Positions 9,474-17,878 of a DNA stretch of 64,000 nt are shown one piece after another. This DNA comes from Lysobacter sp. BMK333-48F3 (GTDB lineage Bacteria > Pseudomonadota > Gammaproteobacteria > Xanthomonadales > Xanthomonadaceae). Under the pieces are notes generated by a model. It was not told where the DNA came from, made no database searches, and saw only the letters and a program-made list of their open reading frames with translations. A program made the translations under genes and the position numbers. The DNA is taken from positions 1,054,001 to 1,118,000 of the forward strand of contig NZ_JAIHOO010000001.1 in NCBI RefSeq assembly GCF_019733395.1, read 5' to 3'. Each line of letters opens with the position of its first letter. Within the stretch, counting starts at the first letter, position 1.

Positions 9474-10483
9474 AAACCCCGTTGCTCAACGTGATCGAAG
9501 GCGGCGACCCGTCGCGGCGCCAGGCCGCGGCCTGGTTCGCGCGCATGCACGCCGACGACGTCGCCGAACGCGACCGCCAGGGTTGGCAGCAGTGGATGGC
9601 GGCCGACCCGCGCCACCGCGCCGCTTACGAGCGCATCGAGCGGCTGTGGTCGGCGGCCGGCGAGCACGCCCAGCATCCGCAGATCGCCCAGCGCCTGCGC
9701 GAGGCGGTGGCGCCGCCGGCCGCGGCGCCGAAACGCCGCAGCCGCGCCGGCTACGCCTGGGGCGCGGCCGCGGCCGCCGCCGCGTTGGCGCTGGCCCTGT
9801 TCGTGCCCGGCCTGCTGCGCCGGCCGGCGCCGGAGCAGAGCTACCTGACCCAGGTCGGCGAAAGCCGCACCATCGCCCTCGACGATGGTTCGCGGATCAG
9901 CATGGACACCGACAGCCGGCTGGTCGTCGCCTATTCCGACGCCGAACGCCGCATCACCCTGTTGCGCGGCCGCGCCTACTTCCGCGTCGCCAAACAGGCG
10001 CGGCCGTTCCTGGTCCGCAGCGAAGAAGGCAGCGTGCGCGCGGTCGGCACCGAGTTCGAGGTTTATAGATATGGCGACGCGCTGGAAGTCGCCCTGGTCG
10101 AAGGCCGGGTCGCCTTGCTCGCGGCGCCGGCGAGCGCGGACGCGGAACCGACCCTGTTGGCGATGCTCGATCCTGGCCAGAAAGCGCGTTTCGGCAAGCG
10201 CCGGCCGCTGCAACGACTGGCGCCGGCGGCCCCCGGCACGCGTCCGGGCTGGCTGTCGGGCAAGCTGGTGTTCGACGACCGCAACCTGGCCGAGGCGGTG
10301 GCCGAGTTCAACCGCTACAGCCGGCGCCGCCTGGTCGTGGACGGCGACGAAGCCGCGCAACTGCGGGTCAGCGGCGTGTTCCGCAGCGACGACCCGCACG
10401 CCTTCGCCGAGGCCTTGCAGGAGTTGTATCCGGTCGCCGTGGACGAGTCGGCCGAACGGATCCGGATCAGTTCGCGGCGCTGA
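9470..10483 (+). CDS. FecR-type anti-sigma regulator, inner membrane
   Basis: A 337-residue single-pass regulator. A cytoplasmic DUF4880-type N-terminus (about 14-58, with the WF.RMH and W..W motifs) should bind the sigma factor. The membrane helix is at about 93-113, the FecR domain at about 120-215 (QVGESRTIALDDGSRISMDT onward) and a C-terminal STN-like periplasmic region at about 255-335 that contacts the receptor's STN domain. It begins with GTG overlapping the sigma stop codon (GTGA). No ribosome-binding site other than the coding sequence of the sigma gene is obvious. Its last 17 bases overlap the 3' end of the PepSY gene on the other strand. Confidence 0.92.
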   Translation: MKTPLLNVIEGGDPSRRQAAAWFARMHADDVAERDRQGWQQWMAADPRHRAAYERIERLWSAAGEHAQHPQIAQRLREAVAPPAAAPKRRSRAGYAWGAAAAAAALALALFVPGLLRRPAPEQSYLTQVGESRTIALDDGSRISMDTDSRLVVAYSDAERRITLLRGRAYFRVAKQARPFLVRSEEGSVRAVGTEFEVYRYGDALEVALVEGRVALLAAPASADAEPTLLAMLDPGQKARFGKRRPLQRLAPAAPGTRPGWLSGKLVFDDRNLAEAVAEFNRYSRRRLVVDGDEAAQLRVSGVFRSDDPHAFAEALQELYPVAVDESAERIRISSRR

Positions 10484-12083
10484 CGCGCGCGACCGCACCC
10501 GCGGCATCGCCCGCCGTCCTCGCCGACCACACGCTGTCGGCATGGCCGGCGCGCGCGCGTGCGCGGGCATGGCGCGCGATCAGCGCGAACGCCGGCACCG
10601 CGGCCAGCGCGACCAGGTCGATGACGATGCCGGTGCCGGCATGGTTCCAGGTGCCGCCGATGCCCCACAGGCCGGCCAGGCTCGAGAGCGGAATCGCCAG
10701 CGTCGCCGCCGCGCAGACCCACAGCAACTCGACCGCAGCGCGCGCCGCACCGCGCACGAAGGCCCAGGCGACGGCGGCGGCGAACACCGCGTAGTAGATC
10801 GCCTCGTGCCACAGGGCCAGGTCCTGCACCAGGGCCGGCAACCACTTGGCCGCGGCGACCGTGGCCGAGATGCCGGCCACGCAGCCCAGCGACACGCCGA
10901 TCGTCAGCGCGCCGAGCACCCGTACCGAACGTTTCTGCGTCACCGGGCCGGCGCCGCGGTCCTTCCTGCGCCGCGATTCGATCCACAGCAGGTTGCCGGT
11001 GTAGAACAGCATCGCCCCGGCCAGGCCCAGCAGCAGGTACATCCAGCGCACCGAGTTGCCGCCGTAACTGCCGAAGTGGAGCATGAAGAAGGTATTGACC
11101 GCCGAATCCCAGCCGCCGAGGTGGCCCGGCAGGTCGTGCATGTCGACCTGGCCGGTATAAGGGTCCAGATGGGTCGAGGCGTAAGTGCGCGCACGCGTGC
11201 CGTAACGCGTGTCCAGGCCGGTGACGTGGCCTTCCAGGCGATCGTCGCCCTGTTCGAAACTGAAACCGTAGACGCGGAAGCCGGGCAACTGTTCGTTGAC
11301 CCGACGCAGCAGTTCCGCCGCCGGCAACGGCCTGGCCCCGGCCGGCGGCGGCGGTTCGGCCGCCTCCTCGCCCCATTGGATGCCGTTCGGATAGACCACC
11401 CGATCCTGCGCATCGTAGAACTGGTCGTGGAAGGCGAACACCACGCAGGTCAGCGCCATCACCAGATGGAACGGCAGGCTGACCAGGCCGAGCGCGTTGT
11501 GCACGTCCAGCCACATCCGCTTGATGTTCTTGCCGATCCGCAGCGCGAAGACGTCCTTGACCAGGGTCGGCAGCAGGATGATCAGGCCCGACACCAGGGC
11601 CAGCGCGTACAGCAGCGATACCGCGCCCATGATCGGTATCGAGACCTCGGCCGGAAACGGCAGGCCGACGTGCTGATGCAGGGTGTCGACCAGTTGCGCG
11701 ACCGGCGTCTTGCGGATCCGTTCGACCTGCAGACGCCCGTCGGGACCGAAGCTGGCGCCGTAATCGGTGTAGTCGCCGCGACGCTCGCCGCGCACCCGCC
11801 ACAGCACCCGCGCCGGCGTGTCCGGCGCGGTCTCGACCAGCACGATGTAGTGCCTGGCCGCCTCCGGATGCGCGGCCAGCACCGCGCTCACCAGTTCCGG
11901 CGCGCGCTCCAGCGGCACCGGCGCGGCCAGCGACGAGGGCGGCGTCGCCCAGCGCTCCAGCGGCTTTTCGAACATGGTGATCGCGCCGCCGTAGAAAGCG
12001 ACGAACAGCATCAGCCCGGCGACGATGCCGACCCAGATGTGCACGTCCTTGTAGACCTTGACGATGTCGTTGCGGATCTTCAT
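10467..12083 (-). CDS. PepSY-associated TM protein (siderophore/iron-reductase family)
   Basis: A 538-residue polytopic inner-membrane protein. TM1 is at about 14-38 (VHIWVGIVAGLMLFVAF). A periplasmic PepSY region (about 50-135) follows, then further helices near 145-175, 195-215 and 315-340, and a C-terminal bundle of four or five helices. Conserved histidines such as HIW, LHQH and LDVHNALG are typical of the family, some of whose members reduce ferric siderophores with heme. It is the last gene of a four-gene operon behind a siderophore receptor, which supports a role in releasing iron from the siderophore after import. Electron-transfer function is known for relatives, not shown here. Confidence 0.88.
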   Translation of the reverse strand: MKIRNDIVKVYKDVHIWVGIVAGLMLFVAFYGGAITMFEKPLERWATPPSSLAAPVPLERAPELVSAVLAAHPEAARHYIVLVETAPDTPARVLWRVRGERRGDYTDYGASFGPDGRLQVERIRKTPVAQLVDTLHQHVGLPFPAEVSIPIMGAVSLLYALALVSGLIILLPTLVKDVFALRIGKNIKRMWLDVHNALGLVSLPFHLVMALTCVVFAFHDQFYDAQDRVVYPNGIQWGEEAAEPPPPAGARPLPAAELLRRVNEQLPGFRVYGFSFEQGDDRLEGHVTGLDTRYGTRARTYASTHLDPYTGQVDMHDLPGHLGGWDSAVNTFFMLHFGSYGGNSVRWMYLLLGLAGAMLFYTGNLLWIESRRRKDRGAGPVTQKRSVRVLGALTIGVSLGCVAGISATVAAAKWLPALVQDLALWHEAIYYAVFAAAVAWAFVRGAARAAVELLWVCAAATLAIPLSSLAGLWGIGGTWNHAGTGIVIDLVALAAVPAFALIARHARARARAGHADSVWSARTAGDAAGAVARVSAAN

Positions 12084-12090
12084 CGCGTCC

Positions 12091-12393
12091 TCAGATCAGG
12101 GTGGCGCGCACCATCCAAAGCAAGCCGAACGCGAGCGCGTTGGCCGCGCCCAGCCACAGCCAGGCGCTGGCACTGCTGCGGAACAGGAACACGCACGACA
12201 GCACCGCGCACCACACCGGCGCGATCAGCCACATGTTGAACTGGACCTTGCCTCCGCCGCCGTCGATGCCGTCCGGCCCCAGCCAGGCGAACAGGCCGGA
12301 TACGGCCAGCGCCAGGCCGAAGCCGAGGATCAACCCGGCCGAACTCTTGCCGAACCAATGCCGGCTCTGCAGCCGCAGCGCTTTCTCGCTCAT
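12091..12393 (-). CDS. DUF3649-type small membrane protein of the siderophore operon
   Basis: A 100-residue protein with three predicted membrane helices (about 20-40, 53-73, 77-97). The N-terminus MSEKALRLQSRHWFGK is cytoplasmic-like and basic. Small proteins of this sort sit between a siderophore receptor, DUF3325 and PepSY proteins in many Pseudomonas, Bordetella and Xanthomonadaceae iron operons. The start overlaps the stop of the DUF3325 gene (ATGA), and 7 nt separate it from the PepSY gene, so co-translation is likely. Its biochemical role is unknown; a partner subunit for the PepSY protein is my inference from context. Confidence 0.8.
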   Translation of the reverse strand: MSEKALRLQSRHWFGKSSAGLILGFGLALAVSGLFAWLGPDGIDGGGGKVQFNMWLIAPVWCAVLSCVFLFRSSASAWLWLGAANALAFGLLWMVRATLI

Positions 12394-12674
12394 GCGCGCG
12401 CTCCGCGCCGGCGCGCGCGCCAGGCGCCGAGGAACGGCGCCGCGGTCATGACCAGCATCAGCACCGTCAGCCACAGCGCCACCGCCGCGGCATGGCCCAT
12501 CGCCGGCCACAGCAGGACCAGCGACAGCAGCGCGCAGGCGCTGCCGGGCAAGGCGCGGCGGCGCGCAGGCCAGGCGCCGGCGGCGCGCCATTGCTGCTGC
12601 GGCGTGGCGAGATAGAACAGCCAACCGGCGGCGAGGCCGCACAGCAGGGCGGAAACGAGCAGCCAGACGTTCAT
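12390..12674 (-). CDS. DUF3325-type small membrane protein of the siderophore operon
   Basis: A 94-residue protein with three hydrophobic segments (about 2-22, 42-60, 65-85) and an arginine-rich tail. The initial MNVWLLVSALLCGLAAGWLFYLA segment and the TPQQQW motif match the DUF3325 family. It starts 28 nt after the receptor stop codon and overlaps the next gene by 4 nt. Function is unknown. Its constant company with TonB-dependent siderophore receptors and PepSY proteins points to ferric-siderophore processing in the inner membrane. Confidence 0.8.
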   Translation of the reverse strand: MNVWLLVSALLCGLAAGWLFYLATPQQQWRAAGAWPARRRALPGSACALLSLVLLWPAMGHAAAVALWLTVLMLVMTAAPFLGAWRARRRGARA

Positions 12675-12702
12675 GAGCCTTCCTCGTGCGCGGCCGCGCG
12701 CT

Positions 12703-14925
12703 TCACCAGCCCAACCGCAGCGTCGCCGTCAGCGTGCGGCCGGTGCCGTAGAAACACGAGGACACGCCGCCGCAGGTCGATACGTAGGTCTTGTCGGCGA
12801 GGTTGCCGAGGTTGAGCGCGAGCTGGGTCGACCTGCCGTCGGCGCCGTCGATGCGATAGCGGATCGCCGCATCGAATACGGTGTAGGCCGGAATCCGGTA
12901 CAGATTGGCGCTGTCGCCGTAGCTCTCGCCGTTGTGGCGCACGCCGGCGGCGATGCCCAGCCCGGCCAGCGCGCCGCCCTGCACGGTGTAGTCGGCCCAC
13001 AGCGAGGCGGTCCAGTCCGGCACCATGCCCAGGCGCTTGCCCTGCACGTCCGGCGCGCCGCGGCTGACTTCCGAATCCATCCGCGCCGCCGCACCGATCA
13101 CGCTGAAGCCTTGCAGCGGCGTCAACCGCCCTTCCAGCTCGACGCCGCGCACCCGGCCCTCGCCGCTTTGCACCTGGCAGCGGCCGGCGCCGGTGGCGCC
13201 GCAGTTGGCATGGCTGGGGTCGGGATCGTCGGTTAGGATGTTCTGCTGGCGCAGGTCGTAGGCCGACAGCGTGATCAGGCCGTCGAAGGCCGAGGGCTGG
13301 TACTTGAGTCCGCCCTCCCACTGCTTGCCGGTGATCGGCTCGAACGGCGTACGGGCGTAGCTCTGGTTGATGTCGGTGGTCGGCGGCTGGAACGACTCGG
13401 CATAGCTCAGGTACGGCGACCAGCCGCCCTCGCCGGCGTACAGCAGGCCGGCGCGGCCGGTAAAGGCCTCGTTCCTGAGCCGGGTGCGCTGCCACGGCGT
13501 GACCGCGCCGGTGGCGACCGTGCGGGTCGCGGTCGCGGTGTCGTCGTCGGCCCAGTCGTAGCGGCCGCCGAGCAGCACGCGCCAGCGTCCGAACGCGATC
13601 TGGTCCTGCAGGTAGGCGCCGGTCTGCTCGTTGACGCCGCGCGACAGCGACACCGAACGGGTGACCGGCACGTAGCCGGTATAGACCGGCTTGAAGATGT
13701 CGATCGGACGCGGGTTGCTCATCGCGCCGCGGCCGCCGTGCCAGTCGGCCTTCTGCCAATCGACGCCGACGATCAGGGTGTGGACGAGCGCGCCGGTGTC
13801 GAAGCGGCCTTGCAGGCGGGTATCGATCGTGTCGCCGTCGGACACGCCCTCGCCCCAGGTCGCGCGCCGGTTCTGAGTGCGGCCGTCGGGGTTCAAGGCG
13901 CCGTTGGTGACCACGGTGCGGAACAAGGAATCGGCGTGGGTGCGGCGCGCGCTCTGGCTCAGCGTCCAGCGCGGGTTGAAGTCGTGCTCGAACAGCCAGC
14001 CCGCGGTCCAGATGCGGCGGTCGTAGGTATTCCAGTCCGGTTCGCCGATGAAGGCGGTGTTCTTCATCCGCCCGTAGCGGGTCGCGCGCAGGGTGCCGTC
14101 CATCGGCAGGAACTGATAGGTCGAACCGCCGTCGTCGCGCTGGTACAGGCCGAGCAGGGTCAGGCGGGTGCTCTCGGCGATCTGCCAGGTGTAGCTGGGC
14201 GCCAGGAACCAATGCTTCTGCTCGGTGCGGTCGATCTGGGTCTCGCCGTCGCGGTACAGGCCGACCAGCCGCACCAGGTGCGCGTCGTCGGCGCTGCCGG
14301 CGCCCAGATCGAACGCAGCGCTGTATTGGCCGTGCGCGTCCAGGCCCAGCTGCAGGATCTGTTCCTGCCCCGGCGTCGGCGTCTTGCTGACCTGGTTGAC
14401 CATGCCGCCGGGCGCGACCTGGCCGTACATCACCGCCGACGGTCCCTTCAGCACCTCGACCCGGTCCAGGTTCCAGCTGTCGAACATGGTCCGGTTCCAC
14501 TGGCTGCCCTGCGGCGCGCGCATCCCGTCCAGGGTGACGTTATTGCTCCAACTGCCGGCGTCGTAGCCGCGGATGCGGAAGTCGTCGACCCGGTTGTCGA
14601 TGCCGCCGCTCTCCAGCGACACCCCGGCGACGTAGCGCATCGCCTCGTTGAGGTTCTGCACCCCGCGCGCATCGAGTTCGTCGCGGGCGATCACCGCGAT
14701 CGACTGCGCGGTTTCGGCGATCGGCGTATCGGTCTTGGTCGCGCCCTGGGCGTGGGTGGTGGTGCGATAGGCGTTGACCTGCACCGCGTCCAAGGTCGTC
14801 GCATCGTCGACCGGCCCGGCGAGCGCGTCCTGCGCCAGCGCCGAAGTCGGCCAGGCCAGCGAGATAGCGAGGGAGAGGTACAGCGGGGAGTGCGCCAGCG
14901 AGCGCAGGCTTCGGTTCGCGAACAC
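12703..14925 (-). CDS. TonB-dependent siderophore receptor (FhuA/FoxA-like)
   Basis: A 740-residue outer-membrane receptor. The signal peptide ends at about residue 32 (TSALAQ). The TonB box region is DAVQVNAYR (about 46-54). The plug domain (about 65-170) has the siderophore-receptor hallmarks DDFRIRGYDAG and DRVEVLKGPSAVMYGQVAPGG. The barrel runs to residue 740 and ends in LRLGW. There is no STN domain, so it is not a sigma-signalling receptor. It heads an operon with DUF3325, DUF3649 and PepSY genes and has a Fur-box-like site upstream at 14990-15008, fitting iron-repressed expression. The plug resembles receptors for hydroxamate siderophores such as ferrichrome or ferrioxamine, but the actual ligand is not certain. 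Confidence 0.93.
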   Translation of the reverse strand: MFANRSLRSLAHSPLYLSLAISLAWPTSALAQDALAGPVDDATTLDAVQVNAYRTTTHAQGATKTDTPIAETAQSIAVIARDELDARGVQNLNEAMRYVAGVSLESGGIDNRVDDFRIRGYDAGSWSNNVTLDGMRAPQGSQWNRTMFDSWNLDRVEVLKGPSAVMYGQVAPGGMVNQVSKTPTPGQEQILQLGLDAHGQYSAAFDLGAGSADDAHLVRLVGLYRDGETQIDRTEQKHWFLAPSYTWQIAESTRLTLLGLYQRDDGGSTYQFLPMDGTLRATRYGRMKNTAFIGEPDWNTYDRRIWTAGWLFEHDFNPRWTLSQSARRTHADSLFRTVVTNGALNPDGRTQNRRATWGEGVSDGDTIDTRLQGRFDTGALVHTLIVGVDWQKADWHGGRGAMSNPRPIDIFKPVYTGYVPVTRSVSLSRGVNEQTGAYLQDQIAFGRWRVLLGGRYDWADDDTATATRTVATGAVTPWQRTRLRNEAFTGRAGLLYAGEGGWSPYLSYAESFQPPTTDINQSYARTPFEPITGKQWEGGLKYQPSAFDGLITLSAYDLRQQNILTDDPDPSHANCGATGAGRCQVQSGEGRVRGVELEGRLTPLQGFSVIGAAARMDSEVSRGAPDVQGKRLGMVPDWTASLWADYTVQGGALAGLGIAAGVRHNGESYGDSANLYRIPAYTVFDAAIRYRIDGADGRSTQLALNLGNLADKTYVSTCGGVSSCFYGTGRTLTATLRLGW

Positions 14926-14989
14926 GGAGTCGGCCTGTCGGAGAGGGCTGGCTGACTGCGCGGGCAGCGGCTGATCTCCGCAAGCTTAT

Positions 14990-15008
14990 CAAATGAGAAC
15001 TATTCGCG
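14990..15008 (-). promoter_or_regulatory. Probable Fur box upstream of the siderophore receptor operon
   Basis: The bases AATGAGAACTATTC at 14992-15005 match about 11 of 19 positions of the Fur consensus, in an AT-rich patch about 65-85 nt before the receptor start. The score is modest, but the location and the gene type make Fur control likely. Confidence 0.55.
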
Positions 15009-15138
15009 TTACCGAACAGGGCAGCCGCCACGCCCGGCAAAGCCACGACGACGGCGCGCGGCCGGGCCGAACCCGTGCGGTACAGTGGCCGCCGTCCGGC
15101 GCGACGCCGTGGCGCGCCCACTTCTCCGCGAGATCCCG

Positions 15139-15570
15139 ATGGCAGCCAGCCGCGACATCGACATCCTCAACCTGGTCAACACGGTGGCGCACCAGGCCAC
15201 CGCCGGCATGCAGCGCGCGCTGCGCGAGGCCGAACTCGGCCTGGTCGCGATGGAGGCGCGCACCCTGCGTTTCGTCGCCCGCCATCCCGGCTGCACCCAG
15301 AACGACATCGTCCGCGAGAGCGGCCGCGACAAGGCGCAGATCGCCCGCGTCATCAAGGCCTTGCTGGACCGCGGCGAGATCCGCCGCCTGGCCGACGAGC
15401 CCGGCGAGAAGCGCCTGCGCCTGCAGATCACCGACGCCGGCGCGGCCACCCATCGCCATGCCGAGTCGCTGCGCGGCAAGGTCGCCCAGTCGCTGCTGCG
15501 CGGCCTGGACGCCGGCGAGCGCCGCAGCCTGCAAGCGCTGCTGCAGCGCATGACCGAAGCCGAGCCCTGA
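15139..15570 (+). CDS. MarR-family transcriptional regulator
   Basis: A 143-residue winged-helix regulator. Helices at about 1-45 (dimerisation), a helix-turn-helix at about 50-80 (TQNDIVRESGRDKAQIARVI), the wing at about 82-100 (LADEPGEKRLRLQIT) and a C-terminal dimerisation helix are all visible. It precedes an aldehyde dehydrogenase gene in the same direction. Two copies of a 15-bp palindrome in opposite orientation lie between the two genes and are the obvious operator candidate. I infer that it represses or ligand-regulates the dehydrogenase gene, perhaps responding to an aldehyde or aromatic acid. The start at 15139 gives the normal MarR N-terminus; an upstream extension does not. Confidence 0.88.
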   Translation: MAASRDIDILNLVNTVAHQATAGMQRALREAELGLVAMEARTLRFVARHPGCTQNDIVRESGRDKAQIARVIKALLDRGEIRRLADEPGEKRLRLQITDAGAATHRHAESLRGKVAQSLLRGLDAGERRSLQALLQRMTEAEP

Positions 15571-15593
15571 CCCGGGCCCGGGACATGCACCAG

Positions 15594-15636
15594 GTTGACT
15601 TTATCAACCAATTGGCCGAAAGTTGATAAAGTCAAC
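15594..15636 (+). promoter_or_regulatory. Perfect inverted-repeat operator between marR and aldehyde dehydrogenase genes
   Basis: The 15-mer GTTGACTTTATCAAC at 15594-15608 is repeated as its exact reverse complement at 15622-15636, with 13 nt between. Each arm is itself an imperfect palindrome (GTTGA, 5 nt, TCAAC), so this is two dimer sites one helical turn or so apart. The placement 44 nt before the dehydrogenase start and its AT-rich nature fit a MarR operator. Confidence 0.75.
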
Positions 15637-15679
15637 CCGGCAGCGGCCCGTCCGCGCCCCCATCCTGCAGGCGCCTTGC

Positions 15680-17200
15680 ATGACTCCAGTCTCCGCCGAC
15701 ACCGAAGCCTACGACGCTCACGCACTGGACGCGCTGCGGGCCTCGCTCGCGCAACGGCCGCCGGCGCTGCTGATCGACGGACGCTGGCAAGCCGCCGCAT
15801 CCGCCGCCGCCCTCCAGGTCGACGCGCCGGGCGACGGCCTGCCGCTGGCGCACATCGCCGCCGGCGACGCGCGCGACATCGACCTGGCCGTCGCCGCGGC
15901 CCGGCGCGCGTTCCGCCACGGTCCCTGGCCGCGGCTGCCGGCGACGCGGCGCGCGGCGCTGTTGTTCGCCCTGGCCGACGCGATCGAACGCGAGCGGATC
16001 GAGTTGGCGCGGCTGGAGTCGCTCGACGCCGGCCATACCCTGCGCTCGATCCTCGCCGGCGACCTCGCCCTGGGCCTGCGCTCCTTGCGCGACTACGCCG
16101 GCTGGGCGACCAAGATCGCCGGCGAGACGCCGGCGCAGTCGGCCGATGCCGGGGCGATGGACTACTTCCTGCGCGAACCGATCGGCGTCGCCGGCCTGAT
16201 CACGCCGTGGAATGCGCCGTTCCTGATGGTGCTGCAGAAACTCGCCGCCGCGCTGGCGGCCGGTTGCACCGCGGTGATCAAGCCGGCCGAACTGGCGCCG
16301 TTGAGCGCGCTGCGCATCGGCGAGTTGTGCCTGCAGGTCGGCATCCCCGCCGGCGTGGTCAACATCGTCACCGGCACCGGCGCTGCGGCGGGCCGGGCGC
16401 TGGCCGAGCATCCCGATGTCGACCTGGTCAGCTTCACCGGTTCGACCGCGGTCGGACGTTCGATCCTGGCCGCCGCCGCGCACAGCAACCTCAAGCGGGT
16501 GGTGCTGGAACTGGGCGGCAAATCGCCGGTGCTGGTGTTCGCCGACGCCGACCTGGACCGGGCCGCGGCCGCCATCGTCGCCGAGATCGCGTTCAAGAGC
16601 GGCCAGTACTGCGCCGCCGGCTCGCGCGTGTACGTGCAGGCCTGCGTGCGCGAGGCCTTGATCGAGCGCATGCAGGCGGCGATGGACCGGCTGCGGGTCG
16701 GTCCCGGCCACCTCGCCGACAGCGATATGGGGCCGATGATCTCGCAGGCCCAGCGCGAACGCGCCCTGGACATCGTCGGCCACAGCCGCGCCGCCGGCGC
16801 GCGCCTGTTGCGCGGCGGGCATGCGCTGCCCGGGCCGGGCTATTACTTCGAGCCGACCTTGTTGACCGACCTTACCGCCGACATGCGCGCGATGCGCGAA
16901 GAGATCTTCGCCCCCGCCTTGGCGGTCGCGTCGTTCGCCGACGACGCCTCGCTCGACCAGGTCGCAGCGCTGGCCAACGATTCGGCCTACGGGCTGTCGG
17001 CCAAACTGTGGGCGCGCGATGTGGGCACGGTGCACGGCCTGATCCGCCGGCTCGAATCCGGCCAGGTCGTGGTCAACGGCGGCGGCGGCGAGGCGGTGCT
17101 GCCGTTCGGCGGCGTGAAACAGTCCGGTTACGGCCGCGAGAACGGCCATGTCGGCCTGTCGGCCTTCACCGAAATCAAATCGGTGCGCCTGGGCTACTGA
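15680..17200 (+). CDS. NAD(P)-dependent aldehyde dehydrogenase
   Basis: A 506-residue enzyme of the ALDH superfamily, oxidising an aldehyde to its acid in the cytoplasm. The catalytic set is complete: Asn in ITPWNAPF (about 178), the general-base Glu in LELGGKSP (277), the nucleophile Cys in GQYCAAGSR (311), the FTGST nucleotide-binding motif (about 252-256) and a C-terminal PFGGVKQSGYGRENG. Overall it resembles the betaine/gamma-aminobutyraldehyde and phenylacetaldehyde groups; the substrate cannot be fixed. The start at 15680 lies just after the MarR operator. A stem-free spacer of 109 nt separates it from marR, so it probably has its own regulated promoter. Confidence 0.92.
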   Translation: MTPVSADTEAYDAHALDALRASLAQRPPALLIDGRWQAAASAAALQVDAPGDGLPLAHIAAGDARDIDLAVAAARRAFRHGPWPRLPATRRAALLFALADAIERERIELARLESLDAGHTLRSILAGDLALGLRSLRDYAGWATKIAGETPAQSADAGAMDYFLREPIGVAGLITPWNAPFLMVLQKLAAALAAGCTAVIKPAELAPLSALRIGELCLQVGIPAGVVNIVTGTGAAAGRALAEHPDVDLVSFTGSTAVGRSILAAAAHSNLKRVVLELGGKSPVLVFADADLDRAAAAIVAEIAFKSGQYCAAGSRVYVQACVREALIERMQAAMDRLRVGPGHLADSDMGPMISQAQRERALDIVGHSRAAGARLLRGGHALPGPGYYFEPTLLTDLTADMRAMREEIFAPALAVASFADDASLDQVAALANDSAYGLSAKLWARDVGTVHGLIRRLESGQVVVNGGGGEAVLPFGGVKQSGYGRENGHVGLSAFTEIKSVRLGY

Positions 17201-17233
17201 CGGCGCGCCGGCGGCGCGATCGCCGCGTCGCGC

Positions 17234-17878
17234 TCATTCGCGCCGCTTGCGCGGCTTGTCGCGGCCGCGTTTGCCGTTGCCCGTCGGGCGCGGCGCATCC
17301 TCGGGCTCGATCACCCCGTCCGCCTGCAGGTGCTCGATCCAGGCCAGGGTATCGACGTAGGACAGGAACTGCTGCAGATACTCCGGCGAGGCCTCGCGCA
17401 TCAGCAGCAACGAACGGTGCACCAGCCGGCCGGAATTGAGCGGCCCGGCGTTCTGCGGCGCCTGCTCCAGCGATTGCCGCAACTGGCTGTCTGCGCGCAG
17501 GCCGGCCCACAGCGTGCGGAACTCCGCCAGCGCGCCGAGTTCGGGAAACGGCGTCGACGAAGCAGCCGCGTCGATGCCGAGCGAGCGTTCGCGCGCCGCG
17601 GCCTCGCCGGCCGCGTCCCGGGCGAGCGCGGCGAGCGAATCGGCGGCCGACGGCGGTTCGGCCATCGCCGCCTCGGCGCGCGCCTGCACCACGACGGCGA
17701 AGTCCTCGGCCAAGGCCTCCAGGCGCGCCTCCAACAACCGCCGCGCCTCGCCGTCGCGGCTGCGCGCGCGCCGGGCCAAGGCCTCGATGCGATGGAAACG
17801 CAAGGGCTCGGCGCGGTCGGCGCCTTGCGCGCGCCAGGCCTCGAGCCGGGCGACGATCTGCGCGGCTTTATCGTCCAC
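17234..17878 (-). CDS. DUF2894 protein, last gene of the DUF802 motor operon
   Basis: A 214-residue soluble, alanine-, arginine- and glutamate-rich protein. The N-terminal 70 residues are helical and charged, the centre contains the recognisable ELGALAEFRTLWAGLRAD and NAGPLNSGRLVHRSLLLMRE segments of DUF2894, and the tail is very basic (KRGRDKPRKRRE). It has no signal peptide or membrane helix, so it is cytoplasmic and may contact the stator's cytoplasmic tail or nucleic acid. The start overlaps the end of the OmpA/MotB-like gene by 11 nt. Function unknown. The family usually follows DUF802 and OmpA genes, which matches the order here. Confidence 0.8.
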   Translation of the reverse strand: MDDKAAQIVARLEAWRAQGADRAEPLRFHRIEALARRARSRDGEARRLLEARLEALAEDFAVVVQARAEAAMAEPPSAADSLAALARDAAGEAAARERSLGIDAAASSTPFPELGALAEFRTLWAGLRADSQLRQSLEQAPQNAGPLNSGRLVHRSLLLMREASPEYLQQFLSYVDTLAWIEHLQADGVIEPEDAPRPTGNGKRGRDKPRKRRE

